Source: an uncultured Collinsella sp.
Lineage (GTDB): Bacteria; Actinomycetota; Coriobacteriia; Coriobacteriales; Coriobacteriaceae
Direction: 5' to 3'
DNA length: 64,000 nucleotides
NCBI GenBank assembly: GCA_958369225.1
Contig: CATXID010000008.1
Span: 1 to 64,000 of the forward strand
Within the stretch, counting starts at the first letter, position 1, and each line of letters starts with the position of its first letter. Shown piece after piece: positions 24,910 through 34,094 of the stretch. The position numbers were made by a program, and so were the translations under genes. Under the pieces are notes generated by a model. The model was not told the DNA's origin. It was given only the letters and a program-made list of their open reading frames with translations, and ran no database searches.

Positions 24910-25811
24910 TCTCGCTTGTCGTCGCTGCCGTCTTGCTGCTGATTCATGCACTGGTTTGCCTGGTGCTGTGGACGCTTATGAAGTTGGGCCTGCTGCCGGT
25001 GCGCGGGCATATGCTGGCCGTTATGGTGCTCGTGCCGTTGTGGGGCCCGCTGTTAGTGGTGCTGCTTATCGCGCGCAGCGCCGTGTCTGGCGCGGACCTT
25101 AAGGACGCCGCGTTGGAGTCGCTGCGCATTAACGACGAGCTGCGTCGCAGCATCTTGGTGCACGACCGTGAAGCCGATGCGGGCTTGATCCCGCTCGAGG
25201 AGGCGCTCATCGTCAACGACCCGGCAGACCGGCGCCGCCTAATGCTCTCCATGCTTACCGAGGAGCCCGATGCGTATCTGGCGCAGCTGCAGGCGGCTAA
25301 GCTGAACGACGATGTAGAGGTGGCGCACTATGCCGCGACGGCGGTGGCGCAGATTTCCAAGGAGTCCGACCTTAAACTGCAGCAGCTGGAGCACGCCTTT
25401 AAGACCGATCCGAGCGCGCATAATCTCAACGAATACTGCGATTTTCTTGGTGAATATTTGGACTCGGGCTTGGCCGAGGGACGCGTGGCTCAGATTCAGC
25501 GCCAACAGTACGCGCGCCTGCTTGCGCGTCGCTGCGAGCGCGAGGACTCCGTTGAGCTGCGTATTCGGTATGTCGCGGCGCTGGCCGATATCGACCAGGT
25601 CGATGAGGCGCAGGCCGTTACCAACCAACTGGTGCTCGACGTGCCCGAGGAGCAGGGGGTTTGGATGCTTTGCCTGCGCCTGGCGGTGATGCGCCGTGAC
25701 GGTGAAGAGGTCCACCGTGTGATTGACGCGATCGACAAGCAACATGTGTACTTAAGTGCCGCCAACCGCGAGGAGCTGGCTTTTTGGCGTAACGGAGAGG
25801 AGGCCCGATGA
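24906..25811 (+). CDS. pelE: PelE-like membrane protein with helical repeats
   Basis: The 301-residue protein has two N-terminal membrane helices (about 1-25 and 35-57, LAVMVLVPLWGPLLVVLLIA) and a soluble, all-helical remainder of TPR-like character (for example LQQLEHAFKTDPSAHNLNEY). This is the PelE layout; PelE scaffolds PelD and PelG in the inner membrane complex. The start is TTG 24906, overlapping the pelD stop, and its own stop overlaps pelA, so expression is coupled. Sequence identity among PelE proteins is low, so the call rests on topology, length and position between pelD and the deacetylase gene. Confidence 0.75.
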   Translation: MISLVVAAVLLLIHALVCLVLWTLMKLGLLPVRGHMLAVMVLVPLWGPLLVVLLIARSAVSGADLKDAALESLRINDELRRSILVHDREADAGLIPLEEALIVNDPADRRRLMLSMLTEEPDAYLAQLQAAKLNDDVEVAHYAATAVAQISKESDLKLQQLEHAFKTDPSAHNLNEYCDFLGEYLDSGLAEGRVAQIQRQQYARLLARRCEREDSVELRIRYVAALADIDQVDEAQAVTNQLVLDVPEEQGVWMLCLRLAVMRRDGEEVHRVIDAIDKQHVYLSAANREELAFWRNGEEAR

Positions 25812-27688
25812 GCATGGTGCAGCATATCCGCGACCGTGCGGGCCATTTTCGCTGGACGGGACTGCTCGTGGTGTGGGTGGTCTTTATTGCCATGGCCGCC
25901 GTGCTGCTGGTGGAGCGTGCCGGCGTGCAGTACGGTGCGGGCCAGCATAAGCTGGGGATGCTTGCTGCCAACGATGCGGTGCCGGCCTCCTCGGCGATAT
26001 TTGGCCAAAAGCCCACGTGCCTGGTCATTACCGATACCGACCAAGCGGGCGTCGAGGATGTAAAGGAACAGTTTGACCAGATCCTGCTCGACATGAAGAT
26101 CGCGCACCGCGACGTGGACCTTGCTCTGGACGGCGCGGATGCCATCCCCTCGCTGACCTCCTACGATCGCGTGATTTTGCTCATGCCGTCGCTCGATAGG
26201 CTCGGTACGCACCTGACCGACATTATGAGTTGGGTGAGTGCCGGCGGTTCGCTTATGCTCGCCATGCCGCCGGACAACTCGAGCTATCTGCAAGTGATTG
26301 CCCCCAAGATTGGCATTGAATCGGCCGGATACGACTATGTAAAAGCCGAAAGCATTGTGCCGAGCGAGGACTTTATGCTGGGCGGGGGAGAGCGCTACGA
26401 GCTCTCGGACCCCTTTGATTCGTCACTTTCGGTATCGCTGCGCGAGACGGCGCACGTGTGGGCAACGACCGGCGACGCGGGCGCCCCGCTCATTTGGTCC
26501 AATGACTGCGGTAGCGGACGCACCGTGGTGTGCAATATCGGTGTCTACGACAAGGTCATGCGCGGTTTTTACGCCGCGGCGATCAGCTTGCTGGGCGATG
26601 CCACGGCCTACCCCGTCATCAACAGCGCCGTCTTCTATCTGGACGACTTTCCCAGCCCCGTGCCTTCGGGCGACGGCACCTACATCAAGCGCGACTACGG
26701 GCTTTCCATCGCCGACTTTTATGCCAAGGTCTGGTGGCCCGATCTGCAAAAGCTCGCGCAAAAATACGGCATTCGCTATACCGGCGTGATGATTGAAAAC
26801 TACGAGGACTCGGTCAACCAGACCGAGCCCGCGCGCCAGTCCGATACCACGCAGTTCCGCTACTTTGGCGGCATGCTGCTGCAGATGGGCGGAGAGTTGG
26901 GCTTTCATGGCTACAACCATCAGCCGCTTGCACTCTGGGACACCGACTATGGCACGCTGTACGACTACAAGACGTGGAAGAACAAGGAGACGCTCGTCGC
27001 GTCTCTCGACGAGCTTATCGCCTTTCAGGACGAGGTGCTGCCCAACGCGCACGGCTCGGTCTACGTGCCGCCGTCAAACATCCTTTCGGCCCGCCCGCGC
27101 AAGATTATTGGCGAGGATGTGCCGCGCATTAAGACCATCGCCAGTACGTATTTTGAGGACGGCACCGATCTCCCGTACGTGCAGGAGTTTGGCGTGGCGA
27201 GCGATGGCATCGTGGAGCAGCCGCGCATTGTCTCGGGCGGCATGGTCGACGATTCCTATATGCGCCTGGCTGCCGTGTCCGAGCTCAACATGCACTACGT
27301 GAGCACGCACTTTATGCACCCGGACGACCTGCTCGATCCCGATCGCGGCGCTACGGAGGGCTGGGAGGTCTACAAGGGCGGCCTGACCGACTACCTGGAC
27401 TGGCTTACCAAGTCTGCGCCCGACCTGCGTCGCCAGACCGGCTCGGAATGCTCGGGCGCTATCCAGCGCTTTTCGTCCGTGACGGTGAGCGTGGATACAG
27501 ACGCGGATGCCTGGACGCTCAGCCTGGGCAATTTCCACGACGAAGCGTGGCTCATGTTCCGCGCCAACAACGGCGAGCCGGGTGCGGTCACGGGTGGCGA
27601 GATTACGCATCTGACGGGCGACCTGTACCTGGTCAAAGCCACGGACAAGACGGTGACCATTGCGCGCAAGGAGGGTGGCGACAAATGA
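25808..27688 (+). CDS. pelA: PelA-type polysaccharide deacetylase (deacetylase domain only)
   Basis: The 626-residue protein has a membrane anchor at about 18-38 (LLVVWVVFIAMAAVLLVE) and an extracellular DUF2194/CE4-like deacetylase. FYLDDFPSPVPSG carries the metal-ligand Asp pair, and GFHGYNHQPLAL is the HxxxH-type metal motif. The first ~250 residues resemble a glutamine-amidotransferase-like fold (YDRVILLMPSLDR, GGSLMLAMPPDNSS). Unlike Gram-negative PelA there is no glycoside hydrolase domain. The enzyme would partly de-N-acetylate Pel on the cell surface, making it cationic. The start ATG 25808 overlaps the pelE stop and the stop overlaps pelF. Confidence 0.85.
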   Translation: MSMVQHIRDRAGHFRWTGLLVVWVVFIAMAAVLLVERAGVQYGAGQHKLGMLAANDAVPASSAIFGQKPTCLVITDTDQAGVEDVKEQFDQILLDMKIAHRDVDLALDGADAIPSLTSYDRVILLMPSLDRLGTHLTDIMSWVSAGGSLMLAMPPDNSSYLQVIAPKIGIESAGYDYVKAESIVPSEDFMLGGGERYELSDPFDSSLSVSLRETAHVWATTGDAGAPLIWSNDCGSGRTVVCNIGVYDKVMRGFYAAAISLLGDATAYPVINSAVFYLDDFPSPVPSGDGTYIKRDYGLSIADFYAKVWWPDLQKLAQKYGIRYTGVMIENYEDSVNQTEPARQSDTTQFRYFGGMLLQMGGELGFHGYNHQPLALWDTDYGTLYDYKTWKNKETLVASLDELIAFQDEVLPNAHGSVYVPPSNILSARPRKIIGEDVPRIKTIASTYFEDGTDLPYVQEFGVASDGIVEQPRIVSGGMVDDSYMRLAAVSELNMHYVSTHFMHPDDLLDPDRGATEGWEVYKGGLTDYLDWLTKSAPDLRRQTGSECSGAIQRFSSVTVSVDTDADAWTLSLGNFHDEAWLMFRANNGEPGAVTGGEITHLTGDLYLVKATDKTVTIARKEGGDK

Positions 27689-29127
27689 GAATCTGCTTGG
27701 TACTCGAGGGTTGCTACCCCTATGTGCACGGCGGTGTGTCCACCTGGATGCACGGCTATATCCAGGCCATGCCCGAGCACGAGTTTGTGCTGTGGGTGAT
27801 CGGTGCTCATGCTGCCGACCGCGGCAAGTTTGTCTACGAGCTGCCCGGCAACGTGGTCGAGGTACACGAGGTGTTTCTGGACGACGCCCTGCGCCTTTCG
27901 GGCGAGCAGGAAGAGGCAGACTATAACGACCGCGAGCGCGAGGCGCTGCGTCGCCTGGTGTCGCTCTCCAATCCGGATTGGGACGTGCTGTTCGATATCT
28001 TCCAGCGCCGCCGCGTGCATCCGCTCTCGTTTTTGCAGAGCCGCGCCTTTATGGATATCTTTCGCGACGTGTGCCTGGCTGAGTACCCGTATACGCCTTT
28101 TGCCGACGCATTCCACACCATGCGCTCCATGTTGCTGCCCGTGCTCTACCTGCTGGGCAGCGAGGTGCCGGTGGCCGATGCGTACCATGCCATCTCGACC
28201 GGCTACGGCGGTCTGCTCGCCTGCCTGGGCTCAAGCGTTCACCATGCGCCGGTGCTGCTGACCGAGCATGGCATCTATACCCGCGAGCGCGAGGAAGAGA
28301 TCATTCGCGCCGATTGGGTGGTGCCGTCGTTTAAGGACCGCTGGATTCGCTTTTTCTACCTGCTTTCGGAGGAGATTTACCGTCGCGCCTTCCGCGTGAC
28401 GAGCCTGTTTCACAACGCTCGCAAGACGCAGATCGATATGGGCTGCGATGCGGACAAATGCCTGGTTATTCCCAACGGCATCCAGTTCGATCGCTTTAAG
28501 GATATTCCCTTAAAGCCCGATGACGGCTGGGTGGACATTGGCGCGGTGGTGCGCCTGGCGCCCATCAAGGACGTTAAGACCATGATCTATGCCTTCTTTG
28601 AGCTGCACGAGCGCCTGCCCAAGGTGCGCCTGCCCAAGGTGCGCCTGCACATTATGGGCGGCGTGGACGACGAGGAGTACGGTGCCGAGTGCCACGCGCT
28701 GGTCGACACCTTGGGCGTGCACGACCTGATCTTTACCGGTCGCGTCAACGTGGTCGAGTACATGGAAAAGCTCGACTTTACCATTTTGACGAGCATCTCC
28801 GAGGGCCAGCCGCTCAGCGTGCTGGAATCGCTTGCTGCGCGTCGTCCCTGCGTGACGACCGAGGTGGGCTGCTGCCGCGAGCTGCTCGAAGGCGCCCCGG
28901 GCGACGACTTTGGCGTGGCAGGTTTTGTGACGCCGCCCATGTATCGCAAGGGCTTGGCCGATGCCATGGAGCGCATGTGCGCAAGCCGCGCCCGTCGTAT
29001 CGAGATGGGGGAGCGCGGCCAGCGTCGCGTTGCTACGTACTTTTTGCACGAGCAGATGCTGGCCAACTATCGCGCGCTGTATGACGAGACGGCGCGTGCG
29101 TTTGATTTGCCCAGAGAGGGGGAGTAG
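27685..29127 (+). CDS. pelF: PelF: GT4 glycosyltransferase, Pel polymerase
   Basis: The 480-residue GT-B enzyme begins MRICLVLEGCYPYVHGGVST, the hallmark PelF N-terminus. It has LLTEHGIYTREREEEII, VIPNGI (acceptor side), GAVVRLAPIKDVKTMIYAF and the donor-binding SEGQPLSVLES. PelF polymerises UDP-HexNAc into Pel in the cytoplasm. The start is ATG 27685 inside the pelA stop overlap; an upstream open frame to 27448 is a shadow of pelA. Residues around 310-320 contain a duplicated RLPKV pentapeptide, produced by an in-frame 15-base tandem repeat at 28612-28641. A gap of three bases separates it from pelG. Confidence 0.93.
   Translation: MRICLVLEGCYPYVHGGVSTWMHGYIQAMPEHEFVLWVIGAHAADRGKFVYELPGNVVEVHEVFLDDALRLSGEQEEADYNDREREALRRLVSLSNPDWDVLFDIFQRRRVHPLSFLQSRAFMDIFRDVCLAEYPYTPFADAFHTMRSMLLPVLYLLGSEVPVADAYHAISTGYGGLLACLGSSVHHAPVLLTEHGIYTREREEEIIRADWVVPSFKDRWIRFFYLLSEEIYRRAFRVTSLFHNARKTQIDMGCDADKCLVIPNGIQFDRFKDIPLKPDDGWVDIGAVVRLAPIKDVKTMIYAFFELHERLPKVRLPKVRLHIMGGVDDEEYGAECHALVDTLGVHDLIFTGRVNVVEYMEKLDFTILTSISEGQPLSVLESLAARRPCVTTEVGCCRELLEGAPGDDFGVAGFVTPPMYRKGLADAMERMCASRARRIEMGERGQRRVATYFLHEQMLANYRALYDETARAFDLPREGE
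28612..28641 (+). repeat. 15-bp tandem duplication inside pelF
   Basis: CGCCTGCCCAAGGTG occurs twice back to back (28612-28626, 28627-28641) and the next six bases begin a third copy. It inserts five residues (RLPKV) in frame before the LHIMGG strand. Confidence 0.9.
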
Positions 29128-29130
29128 CCA

Positions 29131-30675
29131 GTGGCCGGAATCGGTTTTGAGCTCAAGCGCCTGTTTAGACGCAAGGGTCTGTTTGCCACGATGCGCGCCT
29201 ACGGCTACGCCGGCATTGTGTGCACGGGCCCCATGCTGCTGGGCGTGCTGCTCCAGGTGGGTATCTTGGTGCTGTGCGGCCTGTGGGGTGTGGGCCGTGC
29301 CAACCAGGACCTGCTGGTGTGCATGGTGACCTATACGCTGCTGGCCTCGCTCACCCTCACAAGCTTTTTCTCCATGCCGGTCACGCGCTTTTTGGCCGAC
29401 ATGCTTTTTGCCGAGCGCGAAGAAGAGGTCTTGCCTTCGTTTTGGGGCTCCAACGCCATCATGCTCGTTGCGGGCACGGTGCTCTACGGCGTCTTTTTGC
29501 TGTTCTCGGGCGCCACACTGCTGCAGGGGCTGCTGTGCCTGTGGCTGTTCAATATTATGATCGTCAACTGGAACGGCATGAGCTATCTCACCGCTATCAA
29601 GGATTACCGTGGCATTCTGTGCAGCTTTGCGGCTGCCATTGGCATGGCGTGCCTGTGCGCCCTGGCCGCGCTGGCGCTGGGGCTGCCGCCGGTCGAGGGC
29701 CTTTTGGCGTCAATCGTCCTGGGCTACGGCGTCATGCTCGCCTGGGACGTGGTACTGCTGTACCGGTATTTTCCGCAGAGCGACCGCAGCCCCTGGCTCT
29801 TTTTGCAGTGGCTCGACCAATTTATGCCGCTCGCGCTCACGGGCCTGTTTACCAACCTGGGGCTCTTTGCGCACCTGGTGATTATTTGGGCCGGTCCCAT
29901 TGGCGTGCAGGTTAAGGGCTTGTTTTATGGTGCGCCCTACCACGATGTGCCGGCGCTCATCGCGTTTTTGACGATCCTGGTCACGACCGTCAACTTTGTG
30001 GTGTCGGTAGAGGTCAACTTCTATCCGCGCTACCGCGACTACTATAGCCTGTTTAACGGCGGCGGCGTGGTGGGTGACATCGTAGCGGCCGAGGAGGAAA
30101 TGCTCGCCACGCTCAACCGGGAGTTGTGGTTTTGTGCGCTCAAGCAGCTGTTTGTGACTGCGACGGTCATATCGCTCGAGACCACGGTGCTCTCGGCCCT
30201 GCCGCTAGGCTTTAACAGCCTCATGCACGGGTATTTTCGCACGCTGTGCGTGGGTTATGGCCTGTATGCCGTGGGCAATACGGTGATGCTCATCTTGCTG
30301 TACTTTACCGACTACAAGGGAGCCGTGCTGGCCTCGGGCCTGTTTGCGGGCGTGGCGGGGCTGGCGACCATCGTCTCGCTGTTCTTTCCGCAGCAGTTTT
30401 ATGGCTTTGGCTTTTTGCTTGGCGCGGCGGTGTTTTTTGTTGTGGCCCTCATGCGGCTCGATACCTATACCGCAAACTTGCCGTATCGTATCCTGAGTCA
30501 GCAGCCCATTGTGGCGACCGACAAAACGGGTCGCTTTACGGAGCTGGGCTGCTTGCTCGACCGTGCCGAACAGCGCTATGAGGAGCTGCGTCTAGAGGGC
30601 GAGCCGCATGGCGTGTTTGAGCGCACGGTGGTTCGCGTGTATCGCAAACGTTGGGGAGGTCCTGATGACCGATAG
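29131..30675 (+). CDS. pelG: PelG: Wzx/MOP-like Pel exporter
   Basis: The 514-residue polytopic protein has about twelve hydrophobic helices. It starts MAGIGFELKRLFRRKGLFAT, the conserved PelG N-terminus, then GYAGIVCTGPMLLGVLLQVG. PelG is a MOP-superfamily transporter that works with PelD, PelE and PelF to move Pel across the membrane. SVEVNFYPRYRDYYSLFNGG is a characteristic cytoplasmic-loop motif. The start is GTG 29131 after GGGGGAG. The last 11 bases overlap the next gene, tying the CotH-family gene to the Pel operon. Confidence 0.9.
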   Translation: MAGIGFELKRLFRRKGLFATMRAYGYAGIVCTGPMLLGVLLQVGILVLCGLWGVGRANQDLLVCMVTYTLLASLTLTSFFSMPVTRFLADMLFAEREEEVLPSFWGSNAIMLVAGTVLYGVFLLFSGATLLQGLLCLWLFNIMIVNWNGMSYLTAIKDYRGILCSFAAAIGMACLCALAALALGLPPVEGLLASIVLGYGVMLAWDVVLLYRYFPQSDRSPWLFLQWLDQFMPLALTGLFTNLGLFAHLVIIWAGPIGVQVKGLFYGAPYHDVPALIAFLTILVTTVNFVVSVEVNFYPRYRDYYSLFNGGGVVGDIVAAEEEMLATLNRELWFCALKQLFVTATVISLETTVLSALPLGFNSLMHGYFRTLCVGYGLYAVGNTVMLILLYFTDYKGAVLASGLFAGVAGLATIVSLFFPQQFYGFGFLLGAAVFFVVALMRLDTYTANLPYRILSQQPIVATDKTGRFTELGCLLDRAEQRYEELRLEGEPHGVFERTVVRVYRKRWGGPDDR

Positions 30676-32434
30676 GATGATATCGCGTCGCCGCTTGATT
30701 GAGACGGCTGCCGGCGCATTGCTGCTTTCGGGCTGCTCTGCGCAGGACGAATCCTCGACAAAAAAGACCAAGAAGCAGGGCAAGATTAAAAAGGCCGATG
30801 CGTCTAGCGAGACCAAGCATCTTCGCGACAAGGATGAGCTGTACGAGGTCTACGATGACTCGGGCATCGTATGCATGTACCTGACGGTCTCTCGCGGCAA
30901 CAGCTCCGAGAATACCGATCATAGCTGGGCCGAGATCAATACCTACTCGGTCTACGACTATGCCGACATGGGCGTGACGCGCTATCAGGTTATGGGCCTG
31001 CTGCAGGCGGGTGACGAAGACGGCCCGGTGGCCGGCGAGGTTGGCTATGGCGAGGAAGCGCCCAACGCCACGGTGCAGGTGCGAGGCCAGACGTCGAGCA
31101 TGAACTCGCAAAAGAATTACAAGGTAGAGCTCAAAAAGGGCAAGGGTACCTGGCGCCAACAGCGCGCGATTGCGCTTAACAAGCACATGGGCGAGGGCAT
31201 GCGTTTTCGCAACAAGATGGCCTACGACCTTATCCGTGGCATTCCCCAGATGATGGGCCTGCGCACGCAGTTTGTGCACTTATGGGTGTGCGATCAAACC
31301 GAAAAATCTAACGATACCTTTGAGGACTACGGTCTGTTTACGCAGGTCGAGCAGCTCAACAAGACGGCTCTCAAGACACATGGCCTGGATAAGAGCGGGC
31401 ACCTGTACAAGGTGAACAACTTCGATTTCCATTGCTACGAGGACACCATTAAGCTTGCCGACGACCCCGACTACAACCAGGCAAAATTTGAGGGCATGCT
31501 CGAGATTAAGGGCGACTCGGACCACACCAAGCTCATCGAAATGCTCGAAGCGCTCAACGACGAATCGCAAAAGATCGATGACGTGCTCGACACCTACTTT
31601 GATACCGAGAATCTGGTCTATTGGCTGGCGTTTCAGATTCTGACGGGCAACTGCGATACGCAGAACCGCAACTGCTATCTGTACAGCCCGCTCAACTCAA
31701 ATACCTGGTACTTTTTGGATTGGGATAACGACGGCATGCTGCGTAAGCTTGAGCTGAGCCTGAAGGGCTTCTCGGACTACGCGAGCTGGGAGCGCGGCGT
31801 AAGCAACTACTGGGGCAACGTGCTATTCAATCGCGCACTGCGCAGCAAGTCGTTCCGCAGCGAACTCGGCCGTGCCGTTAAGGACTTGCGCTCGTATTTG
31901 ACCGAGGAACGTCTGGCCAAGATGATCAAGCACTACCGCGAGGTTACCGAATCCCTGGTCTTTGCTTCGCCCGATATCGACAATCTGCCTGTCACCAAGG
32001 ATCAATACGAGCAAATCGCCGCGGCGATTCCCTCCGAGATCGAGGAGAACTACAAGAGCTACCGCGAGAGCTATAAAAAGCCCATGCCGTTCTACATTGG
32101 CGTGCCGCAGATCGATAACGGTAAGCTGCGCATGAGCTGGGATGCCGCGTACGACTTTGAGGCGCGCGATATTCGCTATACCGTCGAGCTTGCGCGCGAC
32201 TATGCCATAGGCGACGTGCTTTTTAAGGCCGAGGACGTGCTTCTTCCCGAGGTGACCTGCGATGCGCCCGATGCCGGCCAGTATTTTGTGCGCGTGCGCG
32301 CCACCAACTCCGACGGCTATACGCAAGATGCGTTTGACTACTATGTGATCGACGGCGGCAAACAGTACGGCATGAAGTGTTTTTACGTGCAGGACGGCGC
32401 TAAGGTCGTGGAGGACACGTATGAGGAGGGCTAG
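30665..32434 (+). CDS. CotH-family protein, predicted Tat-exported lipoprotein
   Basis: The 589-residue protein has a signal peptide with twin-arginine ISRRRLIETAAGALLLSGC; the lipobox LSGC puts the lipid anchor on Cys24. The mature part shows CotH-kinase-like stretches: VRGQTSSMNSQKNYKVELKK, RAIALNKHMGEG-x-x-RN, LVYWLAFQILTGNCDTQNRN and FLDWDNDG. A fibronectin-III-like module (about 480-570) ends it. CotH proteins are atypical secreted kinases that phosphorylate surface proteins. Start ATG 30665 overlaps pelG by 11 bases, and its own end overlaps the VTC gene by 14. Its target here could be a Pel-associated protein or the polymer; that is inference. Confidence 0.85.
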   Translation: MTDRMISRRRLIETAAGALLLSGCSAQDESSTKKTKKQGKIKKADASSETKHLRDKDELYEVYDDSGIVCMYLTVSRGNSSENTDHSWAEINTYSVYDYADMGVTRYQVMGLLQAGDEDGPVAGEVGYGEEAPNATVQVRGQTSSMNSQKNYKVELKKGKGTWRQQRAIALNKHMGEGMRFRNKMAYDLIRGIPQMMGLRTQFVHLWVCDQTEKSNDTFEDYGLFTQVEQLNKTALKTHGLDKSGHLYKVNNFDFHCYEDTIKLADDPDYNQAKFEGMLEIKGDSDHTKLIEMLEALNDESQKIDDVLDTYFDTENLVYWLAFQILTGNCDTQNRNCYLYSPLNSNTWYFLDWDNDGMLRKLELSLKGFSDYASWERGVSNYWGNVLFNRALRSKSFRSELGRAVKDLRSYLTEERLAKMIKHYREVTESLVFASPDIDNLPVTKDQYEQIAAAIPSEIEENYKSYRESYKKPMPFYIGVPQIDNGKLRMSWDAAYDFEARDIRYTVELARDYAIGDVLFKAEDVLLPEVTCDAPDAGQYFVRVRATNSDGYTQDAFDYYVIDGGKQYGMKCFYVQDGAKVVEDTYEEG

Positions 32435-33212
32435 TGCACTGCTCGAGCGCCTGGCGGCACCTCCTGCGCGTACCACGCAGGAGCGTTACCGCCACGAGCT
32501 CAAATATCTCATTAACGAGGGTGAGCACACTGCGCTTGCTTGCCGCATGGCGCCGGTGTTTAAGCTGGATAAGCATGCGCAGGCGGGCGGTTACACCATT
32601 CGCAGCCTGTACTTTGACGACTACTGTAACTCGGCCTACGAGGAAAAAGACGCTGGCATTCTCATGCGCAAAAAGTATCGCGTGCGCATCTATAACGGCG
32701 GCGACAAGGTGATTAAGCTCGAGCGCAAAAAGAAGTACGGTAGTTGGATCTATAAAGAGGACGCGCCGCTCACGCGTGGCGAGTTTGAGCAGATTCTGGC
32801 TGGCGACTACGACTTTTTGCTGAGGAGCCCCTATCCGCTCTGTCGCGAGTTCTACATCGAGTGCATCTGCAACGTGATGCGCCCGAGGACTATCGTGGAC
32901 TACGAGCGCGAGCCGTGGGTGATGGACGAGGGCACCGTGCGCATTACGTTTGACATGAACGTGCGTGCCGCGGTGGGAAGCTTCGATATCTTTGACGCGG
33001 CGTTGCCCGCGCTGCCGGTCCTGGAGCCCGGCAAGCTGGTGATGGAGGTCAAGTTTACGGAGTTTTGCCCGCAGCTGGTGCGCGATATGGTGCCGCCGGG
33101 CGCGGCCGAGCTTACGGCGGTCTCCAAGTACTGCCTGTGTTACGAAAAGACCGCCTACCTGCGCGGCTTTAACTACTGGGAATCGGATTTTGAGAACCGA
33201 GGGGATATTTAG
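32421..33212 (+). CDS. VTC-domain protein (polyphosphate polymerase-like)
   Basis: The 263-residue protein carries the VTC/TTM tunnel fold: RYRHELKYLINE (near 22-33), YTIRSLYFDDY, MRKKYRVRIYN, KLERKKKYGSWI and the acidic MEVKF near 210 that would bind metal. VTC4-type proteins make polyphosphate from ATP at a membrane; bacterial homologues commonly lie beside DUF4956 and CotH genes, as here. No membrane helix is present, so it probably docks on the DUF4956 protein encoded next. The ATG at 32421 follows GGAGG inside the cotH end. Whether it makes polyphosphate or another phosphopolymer is unknown. Confidence 0.85.
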   Translation: MRRASALLERLAAPPARTTQERYRHELKYLINEGEHTALACRMAPVFKLDKHAQAGGYTIRSLYFDDYCNSAYEEKDAGILMRKKYRVRIYNGGDKVIKLERKKKYGSWIYKEDAPLTRGEFEQILAGDYDFLLRSPYPLCREFYIECICNVMRPRTIVDYEREPWVMDEGTVRITFDMNVRAAVGSFDIFDAALPALPVLEPGKLVMEVKFTEFCPQLVRDMVPPGAAELTAVSKYCLCYEKTAYLRGFNYWESDFENRGDI

Positions 33213-33215
33213 ACC

Positions 33216-33881
33216 ATGAGCACCAGGGACTTTTTTAAGAACTCCGTCTTGGAGGCGTTTGGCCAAGTCGACCCTGCCAAGATCGGCCTGTCGCTGCTCG
33301 TGGCGCTCGCCATGGGCATCCTGATCTATTACGTGTACAAGCGCTTTTTTACCGGCGTGGTGTATTCGCGCAGTTTTGCCGTGACGCTTGTGGGCATGTG
33401 CGTGCTTACCTGCATGGTCACGCTCGCGATCTCGACTAACGTGGTCATCTCGCTCGGTATGGTCGGTGCTTTGTCCATCGTCCGCTATCGTACGGCGGTC
33501 AAGGACCCGCTCGACCTGCTGTATCTGTTTTGGGCCATTACCACGGGCATTACGGCGGGTGCCGGCATGTATGCGCTCGTGGGGCTCACGGCGGTGGTGA
33601 TCGTGGTGATGATCGCCGGCTTTGCGAGCCACCAGGACAAGGCGCGCGTGTACATGATGGTCATCCACTACACGGGCCAGACCACCGGCGATGATATCGT
33701 GCGTGCGTTTGGCCGTACCAAGTTCACCGTCAAGTCCAAGACGATGCGCGGCGACAAGGTGGAGATGGCCGTCGAGCTGTTCTCGGACGGTGTTGACATG
33801 CCCTATGCGGATGCCATTCGCGCACTCGACGGCGTGGAGGACCTGACGCTCATCCAATACAACGGCGAGTATCACGGTTAG
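33216..33881 (+). CDS. DUF4956 membrane protein
   Basis: The 221-residue protein has about four hydrophobic helices in the first 130 residues and a soluble ferredoxin-like C-terminus (MMVIHYTGQTTGDDIVRAFG). The motif MVGALSIVRYRTAVKDPLDL is the DUF4956 signature. It starts three bases after the VTC stop and is the last gene before the operon ends. DUF4956 proteins pair with VTC-domain proteins, perhaps as the membrane channel or sensor for the polymer they make. No experimental role is known to me. Confidence 0.85.
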   Translation: MSTRDFFKNSVLEAFGQVDPAKIGLSLLVALAMGILIYYVYKRFFTGVVYSRSFAVTLVGMCVLTCMVTLAISTNVVISLGMVGALSIVRYRTAVKDPLDLLYLFWAITTGITAGAGMYALVGLTAVVIVVMIAGFASHQDKARVYMMVIHYTGQTTGDDIVRAFGRTKFTVKSKTMRGDKVEMAVELFSDGVDMPYADAIRALDGVEDLTLIQYNGEYHG

Positions 33882-33939
33882 AACCCTAGCGAGCAAATTG
33901 CACAAAGAGGGGCGCTCCTGGTCGAGCGTACGTCAGCGA

Positions 33940-34039
33940 GCGGGCAGCTGCCGTGGCGATGTGCCACGAAAGAGGAGCGACGCGTACTTCATGTACGCGA
34001 GCGACGGTTTGAGCGGCAGATCGCCCGGCAGATGCCCGC
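33940..34039. repeat. Nested inverted-repeat intergenic element (copy 1)
   Basis: The outer arms GCGGGCAGCTGCCG (33940-33953) and CGGCAGATGCCCGC (34026-34039) pair with one mismatch. Inside are a perfect hairpin CGCGTAC-TTCAT-GTACGCG (33981-33999) and a smaller GTGGC/GCCAC stem. It resembles the element at 41716-41833 in architecture and in its CTTxATG loop. Confidence 0.65.
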
Positions 34040-34053
34040 GCAGCGTCGAGCAG

Positions 34054-34077
34054 TCCGGCGTTCGTCAGAACGCCGGA
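34054..34077 (+). terminator. Hairpin before the LacI gene, possible terminator
   Basis: TCCGGCGTTC (34054-34063) and GAACGCCGGA (34068-34077) form a perfect 10-bp stem with a GTCA loop. There is no T tract, so it may instead belong to the repeat element just upstream. Confidence 0.45.
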
Positions 34078-34094
34078 ACGAACAGGTATCATTG

